64,000 bases of DNA from CAWELS01 sp964468205 (GTDB lineage: Bacteria; Acidobacteriota; Terriglobia; Bryobacterales; Bryobacteraceae): assembly GCA_964468205.1 (NCBI GenBank), contig CAYXVG010000008.1, positions 1 through 64,000 of the forward strand, given 5' to 3'. The notes under the pieces are model-generated. The model was not told where the DNA came from and did not search any database. It saw only the letters and a program-made list of their open reading frames with translations. This document shows positions 1 through 7,167 of this stretch, piece by piece. A program made the translations under genes and the position numbers. Numbering within the stretch: the stretch's first letter is position 1; each line of letters begins with the position of its first letter.

Positions 1-83
1 TGTTTAGCAGCATGGCTCTTTACTGGCGCGCCTCCTTCATTAACTCTATCAACCAGGCTGGGTACTCCATGATGGTCCCACGA

Positions 84-430
84 ATGGCTGTTAGCGACAT
101 CGAAGTTGCAAACGATCGCCTGACGGAGTTCTGCCGCCGCAATGGCTTCCGAAGACTTGCCTTGTTCGGATCTGTGCTGACCGACCGTTTCCCCGACACC
201 ACTGACGTCGTCGTGCTGATTGAGTTCGAGCCGGGCCAGCGGGTGGACTGCTTGCGGTTGGCGGCCATGGAACGGGCACACGGCGGAACAGCCGGCACGG
301 GACCGTGTGTTGACGCTGGCGTGGATGAAGCGCCTCGAGACGATCCTGGGTGAGCCTGAGTCGTGAGAGCGCAGTCCCGGGCGATGAGCGTGAGCGGGGA
401 ACCCGATAGCTTGACGCCGCAGGCGAAGAA
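84..430 (+). pseudogene. collapsed MntA-like nucleotidyltransferase / HepT-like HEPN relic
   Basis: The reading frame from the ATG at 84 shows an N-terminal minimal nucleotidyltransferase: an FGSVLTDRFPDTTDVVV stretch matches the family signature GSxxxxxxxxSDxDL, but the serine is Thr and the second metal-binding Asp is Val. After about residue 60 the frame loses family similarity. The third forward frame at about 303-360 then reads ARDRVLTLAWMKRLETILGE, which resembles a helix of HepT/DUF86 HEPN proteins (RDRxLxLAxxRxLEIIGE), and a further frame shift gives VSLSRESAVPGDER before a stop. MntA and HepT are normally adjacent genes of one toxin-antitoxin module. I read this as both genes fused and degraded. 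An alternative is a single decayed nucleotidyltransferase with a chance helix. Confidence 0.5.
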
Positions 431-503
431 TCGGAATTCGCCGGCGGACGGCGCCGCTTTTTAGGGGTAATGAGGGCGCCCCGCGCGGCCGGTTTGCGCG
501 AGG

Positions 504-1616
504 CTATTTGAACCGGTCTTCCTGGAGGCTTTTGACGATGACGCGTTTGAGTTCGAGGGGGTCGATGGGGCCCTGAACTTTGTAGAGGTACTCGCCGGTG
601 GGGGCGATGAGGACGGTGTAGGGGAGGGCGGCGTTCCAATCGGGGTCGAAGGCTTCCATGTGCTCGTACTTGTCGGTTCCGGCGAACATGAGGTTGCGGT
701 TCGAGGCCTGTTGTTTTTTGAGGAAGTTCAGCACGTCTTGTTTTTCGTCCGGGTAGTGGGCGGCGACGGTGACCAGCTCGAAGGCGCGGCGGCGGTACAT
801 GCGATTGATCTCGACGAAGTCCGGGAACTCGGTGACGCAGGGGCCGCACCAGGTGGCCCAGAAGTTCACCAGGCGGAGTTTGCCGGAGTCGTTCTTGCGG
901 AGGGCCTTCAGCGCGGCCGCGTCCGCCATCTCGACACTCACGGGTTCCTGGGCGAGCTTCGCCATGAATTGCTTCACGGTGTCCGCCTTGCCGGCCCACT
1001 TGATGGAGCAGCCGAAGGCCTTGGTGGTCTCGACCGGCGCGGGCTTGCCGGCGAGCAGGGCGTCGAGGGCGTTCTTGAGGTCAAACTGGTTGGCGAATTC
1101 GATACGCTCGCTGTTGTCGATCCGGCCAGCGTAGCGGAGCTTGCGGCCGGCGTCGAAGACGAAGACGTGGGGCGTGGCGGTGGGTCCGTAGGCGCGGGAG
1201 ATACCGGTGCGGTCGCCCTCGAACAGGTACGGGAAGTTGTAGCCTTTGTGGGCGGCACGTATCTTCATATCCTCGAAGGAGTCGCCGAGGTCGGTGTAGC
1301 CCAACTCGTCGAGACGGACCGAATCGGGATCGTTCGGCGAGATGCCGACGAAGGCGACGCCTTTCGGTTTGTAGTTGTTGACCATTTCGATGAGGCGGTC
1401 CTCGTAGTTCTGCGCCGTCGGGCAGTGGTTGCAGGTGAACAAGACGACGAGGAGCTTCGCGTCACGGAAGCTGTCGAGGGTGTAGCGTTTGCCGTCCACA
1501 CCTTCGAGGTCGAACGCCGGCGCCGGCGATCCAATTTCGAGCGTTTTGATTTCGTCTCCGGCCGCGAAGCACAAAGCGGCGGTTAGCAGGATAGCAGCGA
1601 TCGTTTTTGAAAGCAT
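504..1616 (-). CDS. secreted two-domain thioredoxin-like protein
   Basis: This 370-residue protein has a Sec signal peptide (hydrophobic residues 5-19). The first domain is AhpC/TSA-redoxin-like, opening with GSPAPAF near residue 29, with a CNHC motif at 62-65 and a cis-proline region TPH at 148-150. The second, from about residue 245, is TlpA/ResA-like with WCGPC ending at 260. Both CxxC pairs are intact, so two redox centres are expected in the periplasm. Proteins of this fused type are thought to act in disulfide handling or cytochrome maturation; the partner is unknown here. The ATG at 1616 follows an AGGGGAAGGGA purine stretch. It lies 17 bp after the rhamnosidase stop and is probably cotranscribed with it. 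Confidence 0.85.
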   Translation of the reverse strand: MLSKTIAAILLTAALCFAAGDEIKTLEIGSPAPAFDLEGVDGKRYTLDSFRDAKLLVVLFTCNHCPTAQNYEDRLIEMVNNYKPKGVAFVGISPNDPDSVRLDELGYTDLGDSFEDMKIRAAHKGYNFPYLFEGDRTGISRAYGPTATPHVFVFDAGRKLRYAGRIDNSERIEFANQFDLKNALDALLAGKPAPVETTKAFGCSIKWAGKADTVKQFMAKLAQEPVSVEMADAAALKALRKNDSGKLRLVNFWATWCGPCVTEFPDFVEINRMYRRRAFELVTVAAHYPDEKQDVLNFLKKQQASNRNLMFAGTDKYEHMEAFDPDWNAALPYTVLIAPTGEYLYKVQGPIDPLELKRVIVKSLQEDRFK

Positions 1617-1633
1617 CGTTTCCCTTCCCCTCT

Positions 1634-3979
1634 TTATTGATTGATTTCGTTCCGGCCGGGTGACAGCGCGCGGCGCTGTCCGTTCGAGATGAATTCGCCG
1701 CTCACCCCGGCCGGGAGGGTGATGACGGCGTGGAGACCGGCGGCGGTCCGCGCGAGCGCGACGGACAGTTGACCGGACGGATGCGGTATGGTTCCCGAGG
1801 CCTTTTCGAGCGCGCCGAGGTGCGGCTCGACGACGACTTTCCGGAAACCTGGAGCGGCCGAGTCGATGCCGAGAATGGTACGGAACAACTCGATGTTTGG
1901 ACTGGCGCCCCAGGCGTGGCAGTCCGAGCGGCTGCGGAAATCGCGCTCGGCCCAGGTGGTGAGCCCATCGGCGAGCATGGTGCGCCAGGGACCGAGCATT
2001 TCGAGGTAGCGATCCCCGAGGCCGGCTTTGACGAGCGCCCGGTGGAGATAGTAGCGGAAGTAGATGGAGGCCGGGGCAAGATCCTCGGCGGAGACGGAGC
2101 GTTCCATGACGCGCCGGGCTTCATCGCCGGTGACGACCCCGGCGAGCGTCGCGAGCGTGTTGGCGTGCTGCGAGAAGTGTTGTTTGCTGGTGTTGTCGGC
2201 GAACAGGCCGCGGGCGGAGTCCCAATACTTCTCGCGGATGGTACGGCTGAGCTCGGCGGCGCGGGCGCGGTAGACGCCGGCCAGTTCGCGAAGGCCGAGG
2301 GCTTCTTCAAGATCGGCGGCGTACTGGTAGGCGAGCAGGAGTTGCAGATCGTGGGGCGCGGTGGAGCCATCGGCGCCCCGCGGCGGCGTGCCGCGCGGCC
2401 AGCGCTCCACCCAGTCGACGTAGTTCCACCAGGGCATCTCGCGCAGGGATCCGCCGGGCTGTTGATAGCGGTGGAAGAAGTCGAGGACGGCGCGGGCGCC
2501 GGGCAGCATCTCTTTCACGAAGCCGGGGTCGTCGACATAACGCCAGTAGTCGTGGACCATTCCGATCCACCAGAGCGAGAACGGCGGGATGTACTGCTGG
2601 AGTTCGGATGGCGCGCGGCTGTAGGTGGCTCCCTCGGCGGTGCGGGAAGAGTCGATGTGGCCGATGGCGGTTTTGAAGAGGCGGGTATCGCCGCTCATGT
2701 AGACAGAAACCAGGGCCTGGATACGGGTATCGCCGACGTACTGGAGTTGCTCGTAGTAGGGGCAGTCCATGTAGCTTTCGTGGGCGCAGAGGCGGGCGGT
2801 GCGCCAACCGACGTCGAGGATGGTTTGCAGTTCCGGGGGACCGTTTTCGAACGAAGCCAGCCGTTCAAACGGATAACCGGTGTAGACGGCGCGGATGTCT
2901 TCGATGGTGAGCGGTTCGCCGGCGGTCTCGACGGTGAGCTCGATGTAGCGCCAGGTGCGCCAGAATAGTGGCCGCCAGAGGCGCCGTTCGCCACCGTCGG
3001 CGATGTAGGAGTCGCCGAAGCCGAAGAATTCCTTGTCTTGCACCTCGTCGCGATGACCTTTCTCCTTTTCGTTCTTCCAGAGGGCTTCGGCGTAGCGGAG
3101 GGTGACCTTCGCGCCTTTGCCGCCATTGAGGACGAGCTCGGGATAGCCGGTGGTCTCGTGGTTCTGGTCGAGCAGGAGTTGGATGCGGCGGTTGGCTGGA
3201 AGGCGGACCGGACTCTTTCCCTCCAGGAATCCAGCGGGAACCGCGATGCCATCGGCGAGGCGGACGCGCGCCAGGCGAATGGGCGATTCCTCCATGAACG
3301 GGATTTCGCGTGGGACGAGAAACCAGCGGCTCGGGGAGTCGACCGTGTCGCGGGGGGCTGCGCGGGAGCCGGCGGAGGCCGGCTGCCAGTCGGAATCGTC
3401 ATAATCCGGCTGCTCCCAGCCCCAGGGGTAGATGGCCGCGTCGAGGGCTTCACCGGGAGGGATGGCGACATAGCCGCGCACCATGGCCATGGTGATGGGG
3501 AGCGGGGAGTAGGCGGGGTTCGACGTTGTCACCCATCCGGCGGGAGTGTTGACGGCGTGCTCACGCTCGGTGTCGCCTTGCACCAGGAAGGCGGTGCGGT
3601 GAGAGATCTGCGCGACGCCGCGATGCTCGCCATCGTTCCAGACGACCGCGGCCAGGACGTTGGCGCCGGGGCGCAGATACCGGGCGATGTCGACCGACTC
3701 GTAGCGCCAGTGGAAGAGATCTCCGCGCGCCGGTCCCCATGCGACCCGCTCTCCGTTGACGAAGAGCTGGTAGCGATTGTCGGCGGTGACATGGATGAGG
3801 AATGTGTCCGGCTTCTGATTGAGCTGGAATGCCTTGCGGAAGTGGTAAACGCCGTAGCCGAACGGGTCTTCTCCGGCCGGATAAGCCCACTGCGAAGGCC
3901 AGGTGTGTTTGAGGAGTTCGGGGTTGGCCGCGTAGAGGGTTGCCGCGAGAAGTAGAGATAACGTAAGGGTTCGCCACAT
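1634..3979 (-). CDS. secreted alpha-L-rhamnosidase-like glycosidase (GH78 type)
   Basis: This 781-residue protein has a signal peptide (residues 1-17, cleaved near LYA/ANP). An N-terminal beta-rich region includes a sugar-binding jelly-roll with the segment FLIHVTADNRYQLFVNGERV at 60-79, as in GH78 enzymes. The (alpha/alpha)6 catalytic barrel begins near residue 380 with the signature MDCPYYEQLQYVGD at 403-416, the region that carries catalytic acids in GH78. The C-terminal beta domain ends in a surface-loop sequence typical of the family. Expected role: release of terminal L-rhamnose from plant or microbial glycans outside the cytoplasm. Specificity cannot be read from the sequence. It precedes the thioredoxin gene on the same strand. 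Confidence 0.85.
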   Translation of the reverse strand: MWRTLTLSLLLAATLYAANPELLKHTWPSQWAYPAGEDPFGYGVYHFRKAFQLNQKPDTFLIHVTADNRYQLFVNGERVAWGPARGDLFHWRYESVDIARYLRPGANVLAAVVWNDGEHRGVAQISHRTAFLVQGDTEREHAVNTPAGWVTTSNPAYSPLPITMAMVRGYVAIPPGEALDAAIYPWGWEQPDYDDSDWQPASAGSRAAPRDTVDSPSRWFLVPREIPFMEESPIRLARVRLADGIAVPAGFLEGKSPVRLPANRRIQLLLDQNHETTGYPELVLNGGKGAKVTLRYAEALWKNEKEKGHRDEVQDKEFFGFGDSYIADGGERRLWRPLFWRTWRYIELTVETAGEPLTIEDIRAVYTGYPFERLASFENGPPELQTILDVGWRTARLCAHESYMDCPYYEQLQYVGDTRIQALVSVYMSGDTRLFKTAIGHIDSSRTAEGATYSRAPSELQQYIPPFSLWWIGMVHDYWRYVDDPGFVKEMLPGARAVLDFFHRYQQPGGSLREMPWWNYVDWVERWPRGTPPRGADGSTAPHDLQLLLAYQYAADLEEALGLRELAGVYRARAAELSRTIREKYWDSARGLFADNTSKQHFSQHANTLATLAGVVTGDEARRVMERSVSAEDLAPASIYFRYYLHRALVKAGLGDRYLEMLGPWRTMLADGLTTWAERDFRSRSDCHAWGASPNIELFRTILGIDSAAPGFRKVVVEPHLGALEKASGTIPHPSGQLSVALARTAAGLHAVITLPAGVSGEFISNGQRRALSPGRNEINQ

Positions 3980-4032
3980 AGCAGAAGCCGCACGGCGGCT
4001 TCCCCTATTCTATGCGTACCCGGACGGGGCTG

Positions 4033-4317
4033 CTATTCCTCGACGGTGACGCCGCGCCAGAACGCGACATGGTCCTTGATTTCCTTGGCTGCGTCACTGG
4101 GCGAGGGATAGTACCAGGCGGCGTCCGGATTGCGGACTCCGTTGGCGACGACATGATAGTAGTGGGCCTTGCCTTTCCAGGGGCAGGTCGATGTGGTGTC
4201 GCTGGGCTGGAGGGCCGCCTTGTTGAGGGACTCCGGCGGAAAGTAGTGGTTGCCTTCCACCTTAATCGTCTTGTCGCTCTCGGCGATTACCGTATCTTTC
4301 CAAATAGCTTTGGCCAT
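4033..4317 (-). CDS. DUF427 family protein
   Basis: This is a complete 94-residue single-domain protein starting MAKAIWKDTVIAESDKT. DUF427 landmarks are present: the VEGNHYFPPESL segment, the TCPWKGKAHYYHV motif and AAWYYPSPSDAAKEIKDHVAFW near the C-terminus. The fold is compact and beta-rich; the biochemical function of the family is not established. The ATG at 4317 was chosen because the family begins here. The open frame continues upstream to 4770, but that stretch is low-complexity and antisense to a nucleotidyltransferase relic. It is monocistronic and transcribed toward the rhamnosidase gene start across a short spacer. Confidence 0.85.
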   Translation of the reverse strand: MAKAIWKDTVIAESDKTIKVEGNHYFPPESLNKAALQPSDTTSTCPWKGKAHYYHVVANGVRNPDAAWYYPSPSDAAKEIKDHVAFWRGVTVEE

Positions 4318-4466
4318 AAACGTGAGATGCCATTGTTTGCGAAACAGATGACAAAAAATGGCACAAACGGCGCAAGCCCCGCGGCCGGCCGAGGGCCGTA
4401 GGGCCAATAAGCGGGATAACGGCGCTGACCCGCAGGCGGATTGCCCGTGCGACGGTCGAGCCGGCC
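4318..4466. other. gap with no recognised gene between DUF427 start and the relic
   Basis: Together with the relic at 4467-4725 this makes a stretch of over 400 bases without an intact gene. It should contain the DUF427 promoter on the minus strand. No convincing -35/-10 pair, hairpin or coding frame was recognised. Confidence 0.4.
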
Positions 4467-4725
4467 GTGATGCTGAGTACACTGCATACGATCGACACGT
4501 GGAACCGCTCTTCGACGTTCTCGACCGGGCCGTCAAGGCGCTCTCCGAAGCGGGTATCGAATACCGGGGGTGGGCGGGATGGCCGCTTTTCGTCACGTCT
4601 CGCGCGTGGACCCTTAGGTACAAGTCAAGGATTTGGACGGTGTCGGCCTGATTAGGCCGGAGGCGGAGCGGGTGCTGCCGGATCTGCTCCGGGCGAGGCT
4701 CAAACAGGTTCGCGAGACGGAGTAG
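4467..4725 (+). pseudogene. nucleotidyltransferase relic with frameshifts and internal deletion
   Basis: Three forward frames together give one protein-like order. First comes VEPLFDVLDRAVKALSEAG IEYR (4500-4566), then GGMAAFRHVSRVDP ending in a TAG (about 4569-4613), then VKDLDGVGLIRPEAERVLPD through LLRARLKQVRETE to the TAG at 4723-4725. The pattern 'helix, AGI-x-YR, GGMA-x-F, HVxRVDP' followed by a C-terminal LxDxxxVGLIxPE helix is that of a family of MNT-fold nucleotidyltransferases of about 180-200 residues. The central part, including the TRDVDxL metal site, is missing. It lies just upstream of the HAD phosphatase gene and is not expected to be functional. Confidence 0.5.
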
Positions 4726-4754
4726 GCGGCGGGGCGAACACGCTACGATGTGGA

Positions 4755-5420
4755 TTGGGGCAGGAAGCACACTCCATTCTCATCACGGATTTCGACGGTA
4801 CCGTGACGCAGAGGGATTTCTATGCGTTGGCCGTTCCGCGATTCCTCGAGGATAATCTGCCTGACTACTGGACCGAGTACTTCGCCGGACGGATGACGCA
4901 CTTCGAGGCGATGAAGGCGATCTTCGGGCACATCCGGGCGAGCGAGGCGGAGGTGCGCGGGATGATTCGCGATATGGAACCAGACCCGCGGTTCAAGGAG
5001 GCGACGCGGACGCTGCGGGGGGCCGGTTGGAAGGTGGAGATCGTGTCGGCGGGGTGCCGCTGGTACATCGATCAAATCCTCGAGCAGGCGGGCGTTTCCA
5101 TCCCGGTACACGCGAGCCACGGCGCGTACTATCCAGAACGGGGGCTGGTGATGGAGTTGCCCGCCGAGTCGCCGTATTGCAGCCGGCAGACCGGTATCGA
5201 CAAAGCCGCCGTGGTGCGCGACGCTCTGGGGCGGTACTCGCGAGTCGCCTTTGCTGGAGATGGCAAGCCGGATCTGGAGGCGGCGCTACTGGTGAAACCC
5301 GACGTCCGGTTTGCCAGGGGCTGGCTGGCCGAAGAGCTCGACAAGCAGGGCGCGGCCTACAAAGGGTTCGATTGGTGGAGCGAGATTGTGCGGGAACTGG
5401 GCGCGCGGTGCTCGTGGTAG
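4755..5420 (+). CDS. HAD-IB family phosphatase (MtnX/phosphoserine-phosphatase-like)
   Basis: This 221-residue protein has all HAD motifs: DFDGT at 12-16 (nucleophile Asp12, acid Asp14), Ser98 in VSAG (motif II), Lys150 (motif III) and GDGKPD at 168-173 (motif IV). A helical C1 cap lies between motifs I and II. The pattern matches the phosphoserine phosphatase / MtnX-like subgroup, which hydrolyses small phosphorylated metabolites. No methionine-salvage genes lie nearby, so MtnX itself cannot be claimed. The start is taken as TTG at 4755 because the in-frame region upstream gives no better codon; the ATG at 4748 is out of frame. It ends 12 bp before the beta-lactamase relic. Confidence 0.8.
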   Translation: MGQEAHSILITDFDGTVTQRDFYALAVPRFLEDNLPDYWTEYFAGRMTHFEAMKAIFGHIRASEAEVRGMIRDMEPDPRFKEATRTLRGAGWKVEIVSAGCRWYIDQILEQAGVSIPVHASHGAYYPERGLVMELPAESPYCSRQTGIDKAAVVRDALGRYSRVAFAGDGKPDLEAALLVKPDVRFARGWLAEELDKQGAAYKGFDWWSEIVRELGARCSW

Positions 5421-5432
5421 AGTAATGCGCTC

Positions 5433-5635
5433 ATGATGGAAATCGTCAGAGTGAATGCCGCGGGACAGGCGCTCCGATTCGCAATCGCCTTGAGCCTGTT
5501 TGCACCCGTGGGGGATCTGGCGGCGGAGTTCCGCTGGCAGACCGCGACGCCGGAGAGCCAGGGGATGTCCCAGGGACGGCTCGAAGGGATGAAGGAGAAG
5601 CTCGCCGCCCGGGGCAGCAAGGCGCTGCTGGTGGC
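5433..5635 (+). pseudogene. 5' fragment of a serine beta-lactamase-type hydrolase
   Basis: From the ATG at 5433 (or 5436) the frame encodes a signal peptide (ALRFAIALSLFAPVGDLAA) and then FRWQTATPESQGMSQGRLEG, MKEKLAARGSKALLV. This is the start of secreted class C beta-lactamase-type hydrolases, where the mature chain opens with 'W..A.PESQGM....L' and reaches a 'KALLVxRNDRIV' strand. Similarity stops near 5635, where sequence of the opposing XRE gene begins. The SxxK and YxN catalytic motifs are absent, so the product would be inactive. The junction looks like a deletion or recombination endpoint. Confidence 0.55.
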
Positions 5636-5982
5636 GGGGCAAGGTGTCGAACAGGACCATGCGGCGGGCGATGGCGCGGGATGGAGAGAAACGCTTCGAT
5701 GACAGCGCGGCGGCGTCCGGTAGCAGCCAGTCGTCGGGCAAGACGCCGAGGGCGAGCGCTTCCGCAAGCAGGCAGACGCCATTGGGCTGGAAGTAGCAGC
5801 CAGTCGTCGGGCAAGACGCCGAGGGCGAGGGTGAAACGGACGGCCATCTCGGCCGACAGCCGCAGCCGGCCGTGCTCGTAGTCGGTGACAAAGGTTTGCA
5901 GGATGCCGCTGCGCCGGGTGAGCTCGGCCTGGGTAAGACCGCGCTTTCGGCACAGGCGGGCCAGGCGGCGGCGCGCCATCAT
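5625..5982 (-). pseudogene. XRE-type HTH regulator disrupted by a direct repeat
   Basis: The ATG at 5982 has a strong GGGAGGA ribosome-binding site 5 nt upstream. Translation gives an XRE helix-turn-helix: LCRKRGLTQAELTRRSGILQ, followed by TFVTDYEHGRLRLSAEMAVRFTLALGVLPDDWLL. After that the frame is lost. The ALALGVLPDDWLL segment occurs a second time in another frame, followed by a natural C-terminus (PSRAIARRMVLFDTLPRHQQ). The cause is a 37-bp direct repeat with offset 73 bp, which is not a multiple of three. It lies 17 bp downstream of the ParE toxin gene, so it was probably the third gene of a toxin-antitoxin-regulator operon. Confidence 0.55.
5720..5829. repeat. 37-bp direct repeat pair (5720-5756 and 5793-5829)
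   Basis: The two copies begin GTAGCAGCCAGTCGTCGGGC and are identical over 37 bases, separated by 36 bases. On the minus strand each encodes ALGVLPDDWLL of the XRE gene. The 73-base offset breaks that reading frame. Confidence 0.85.
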
Positions 5983-5999
5983 CGAATCCTCCCTCGGAT

Positions 6000-6320
6000 T
6001 CAGGTATCCGGCCCTTCCGACGGCGACAATCGGGACTTTGCCACGGTGGGGCCGCGCCTGCCATGGAGGCAAGCCAGCACGATCACGACGTCCGAGGCGA
6101 TCCTGAAGTAAAGCAAATACGGGAAACGGCGGACGGCTGCGCGCCGAGTCTCGCGGTAGACTAAAGGGTAGGCAAGTGGGTTCCTACTGATGCGTCCCAG
6201 CGACCGCTCGATTGCGGACAGGAACTCACCGCCCAGACCCGGCTGCCTCTTCTCATACCACTCTATTGCTTCGCGCAGATCGTGTTCCGCCAACTGCCGG
6301 ACAATGACCTGGCGTTTCAC
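6000..6320 (-). CDS. ParE/RelE-family toxin
   Basis: This 106-residue protein has the type II RelE/ParE fold signature: an N-terminal strand QVIVRQLAEHDLREAIEWYE, helix FLSAIERSLGRISRNPLAYP, then RRAAVRRFPYLLYFRIASD and VVIVLACLHGRR. ParE toxins of this group poison gyrase; RelE members cleave mRNA. The sequence alone favours ParE, given the WYE and FPY-LYF motifs. The start ATG overlaps the antitoxin stop by 4 bp (ATGA), indicating translational coupling. The tail after HGRR looks somewhat divergent, so a late frameshift is possible. Confidence 0.8.
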   Translation of the reverse strand: MKRQVIVRQLAEHDLREAIEWYEKRQPGLGGEFLSAIERSLGRISRNPLAYPLVYRETRRAAVRRFPYLLYFRIASDVVIVLACLHGRRGPTVAKSRLSPSEGPDT

Positions 6321-6544
6321 CGGCGTCGCGCAAGGCGACTACGAACCTCCTCCCACGGGCCGCCCGCCCTGGGATTCGCTTCCAGGTCAGCAAGACGGCG
6401 ATCCAATTCGAGACGATGCTCATCCGGCAAAGGCAATACCTTGGGGCTTGCGTCCTCGGCAATGGTGTCCCAGATTGCCCCAGCCAGTTCGATCCGTTGG
6501 TCCACCGGCATTCGCATCACTTCGTTGAGAAGTTCCGCGTTCAT
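6317..6544 (-). CDS. addiction-module antitoxin (ParD-like, PF09720 type)
   Basis: This 75-residue protein begins MNAELLNEVMRMPVDQRIEL and continues AGAIWDTI, the conserved N-terminal helix of the 'addiction module protein' antitoxins. The C-terminal half (RLELDRRLADLEANPRAGGP, WEEVRSRL) is the toxin-wrapping region of the same family. It is the first gene of the cassette and overlaps the toxin gene by 4 bp. A TACAAT hexamer lies about 10 bp upstream of the start and may be the -10 element. In this family the antitoxin neutralises the toxin and, with it, usually represses the operon. Confidence 0.8.
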   Translation of the reverse strand: MNAELLNEVMRMPVDQRIELAGAIWDTIAEDASPKVLPLPDEHRLELDRRLADLEANPRAGGPWEEVRSRLARRR

Positions 6545-6758
6545 ACCTGGGATTGTAACACGCTCTCACCAGTTCGAATTTCTCGGCTACCGCGGCTGCG
6601 GCGGGGCCGGGAGTTGGCGTGTGAGGAAGACCGAGAAGGAAAACCGGAACGCCTGGGGAGGTCCCGGGCATTCGCTCGCCGGGGGCGGGACCACCCCTAC
6701 TGTTGCCGGCGTTCGAACGCACCACACGATCGGCGGTAAAATGCGGGTTGGTCACTCA

Positions 6759-7167
6759 ATGAGACGGGTTTTGACGGCCATATAGCTTCTGGCATCGGCG
6801 CTAGTTGCGGCGGCATCTCCTGCCACCGCGCTTGTCGAGTCACCGCTCGATCCACGACTTGGACCGGCGACAGATTCCATAGCCCCATCCTCGCCGGCCG
6901 CGGCCTACGGCTACGACGCAAAAGCACGCCTGGCAACCTGTCTCGCGCCCAACCGCGAGGCCGTACCCACAGATTTCCGCAACCACGACGGCCTCCTCCG
7001 GAGCTTCCGCAGACAGCTCACAGGGAAGCTACGGGATGCCGCGACGGGGCTGGACTACTTCGGGGCGAGGTACTACGCCGGGGCCATGAGGCGGTTCCCA
7101 TCCCCGGATCAGCCGTTGCTCGACCAAGACCCGGCAGATTACCAGAGTGGAAACCTGTACGTGTACG
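6759..7167 (+). pseudogene. miniature Rhs-core relic with signal peptide and in-frame TAG
   Basis: One continuous frame from the ATG at 6759 reads MRRVLTAI, a TAG at 6783-6785, then LLASALVAAASPATALVESP (rest of a signal peptide). It continues through AAAYGYDAKARLATCL to QLTGKLRDAATGLDYFGARY, YAGAMRRFPSPDQPLLDQDP and NLYVYVR. The last part is the diagnostic RHS-repeat-associated core (GLDYFGARYYsGaxGRFtSpDp...NLYxYVrNNP). Normal Rhs proteins are much longer. Here a signal peptide is joined almost directly to the core end, and homology stops at the 3' end of the convergent enolase-superfamily gene. It is probably a deletion relic; stop-codon read-through cannot be excluded. Confidence 0.6.

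Noticed and set aside
4318..4770. Upstream extension of the DUF427 frame to 245 residues
   Set aside because: The added part is low-complexity, antisense to the nucleotidyltransferase relic, and the DUF427 family begins at the ATG at 4317.
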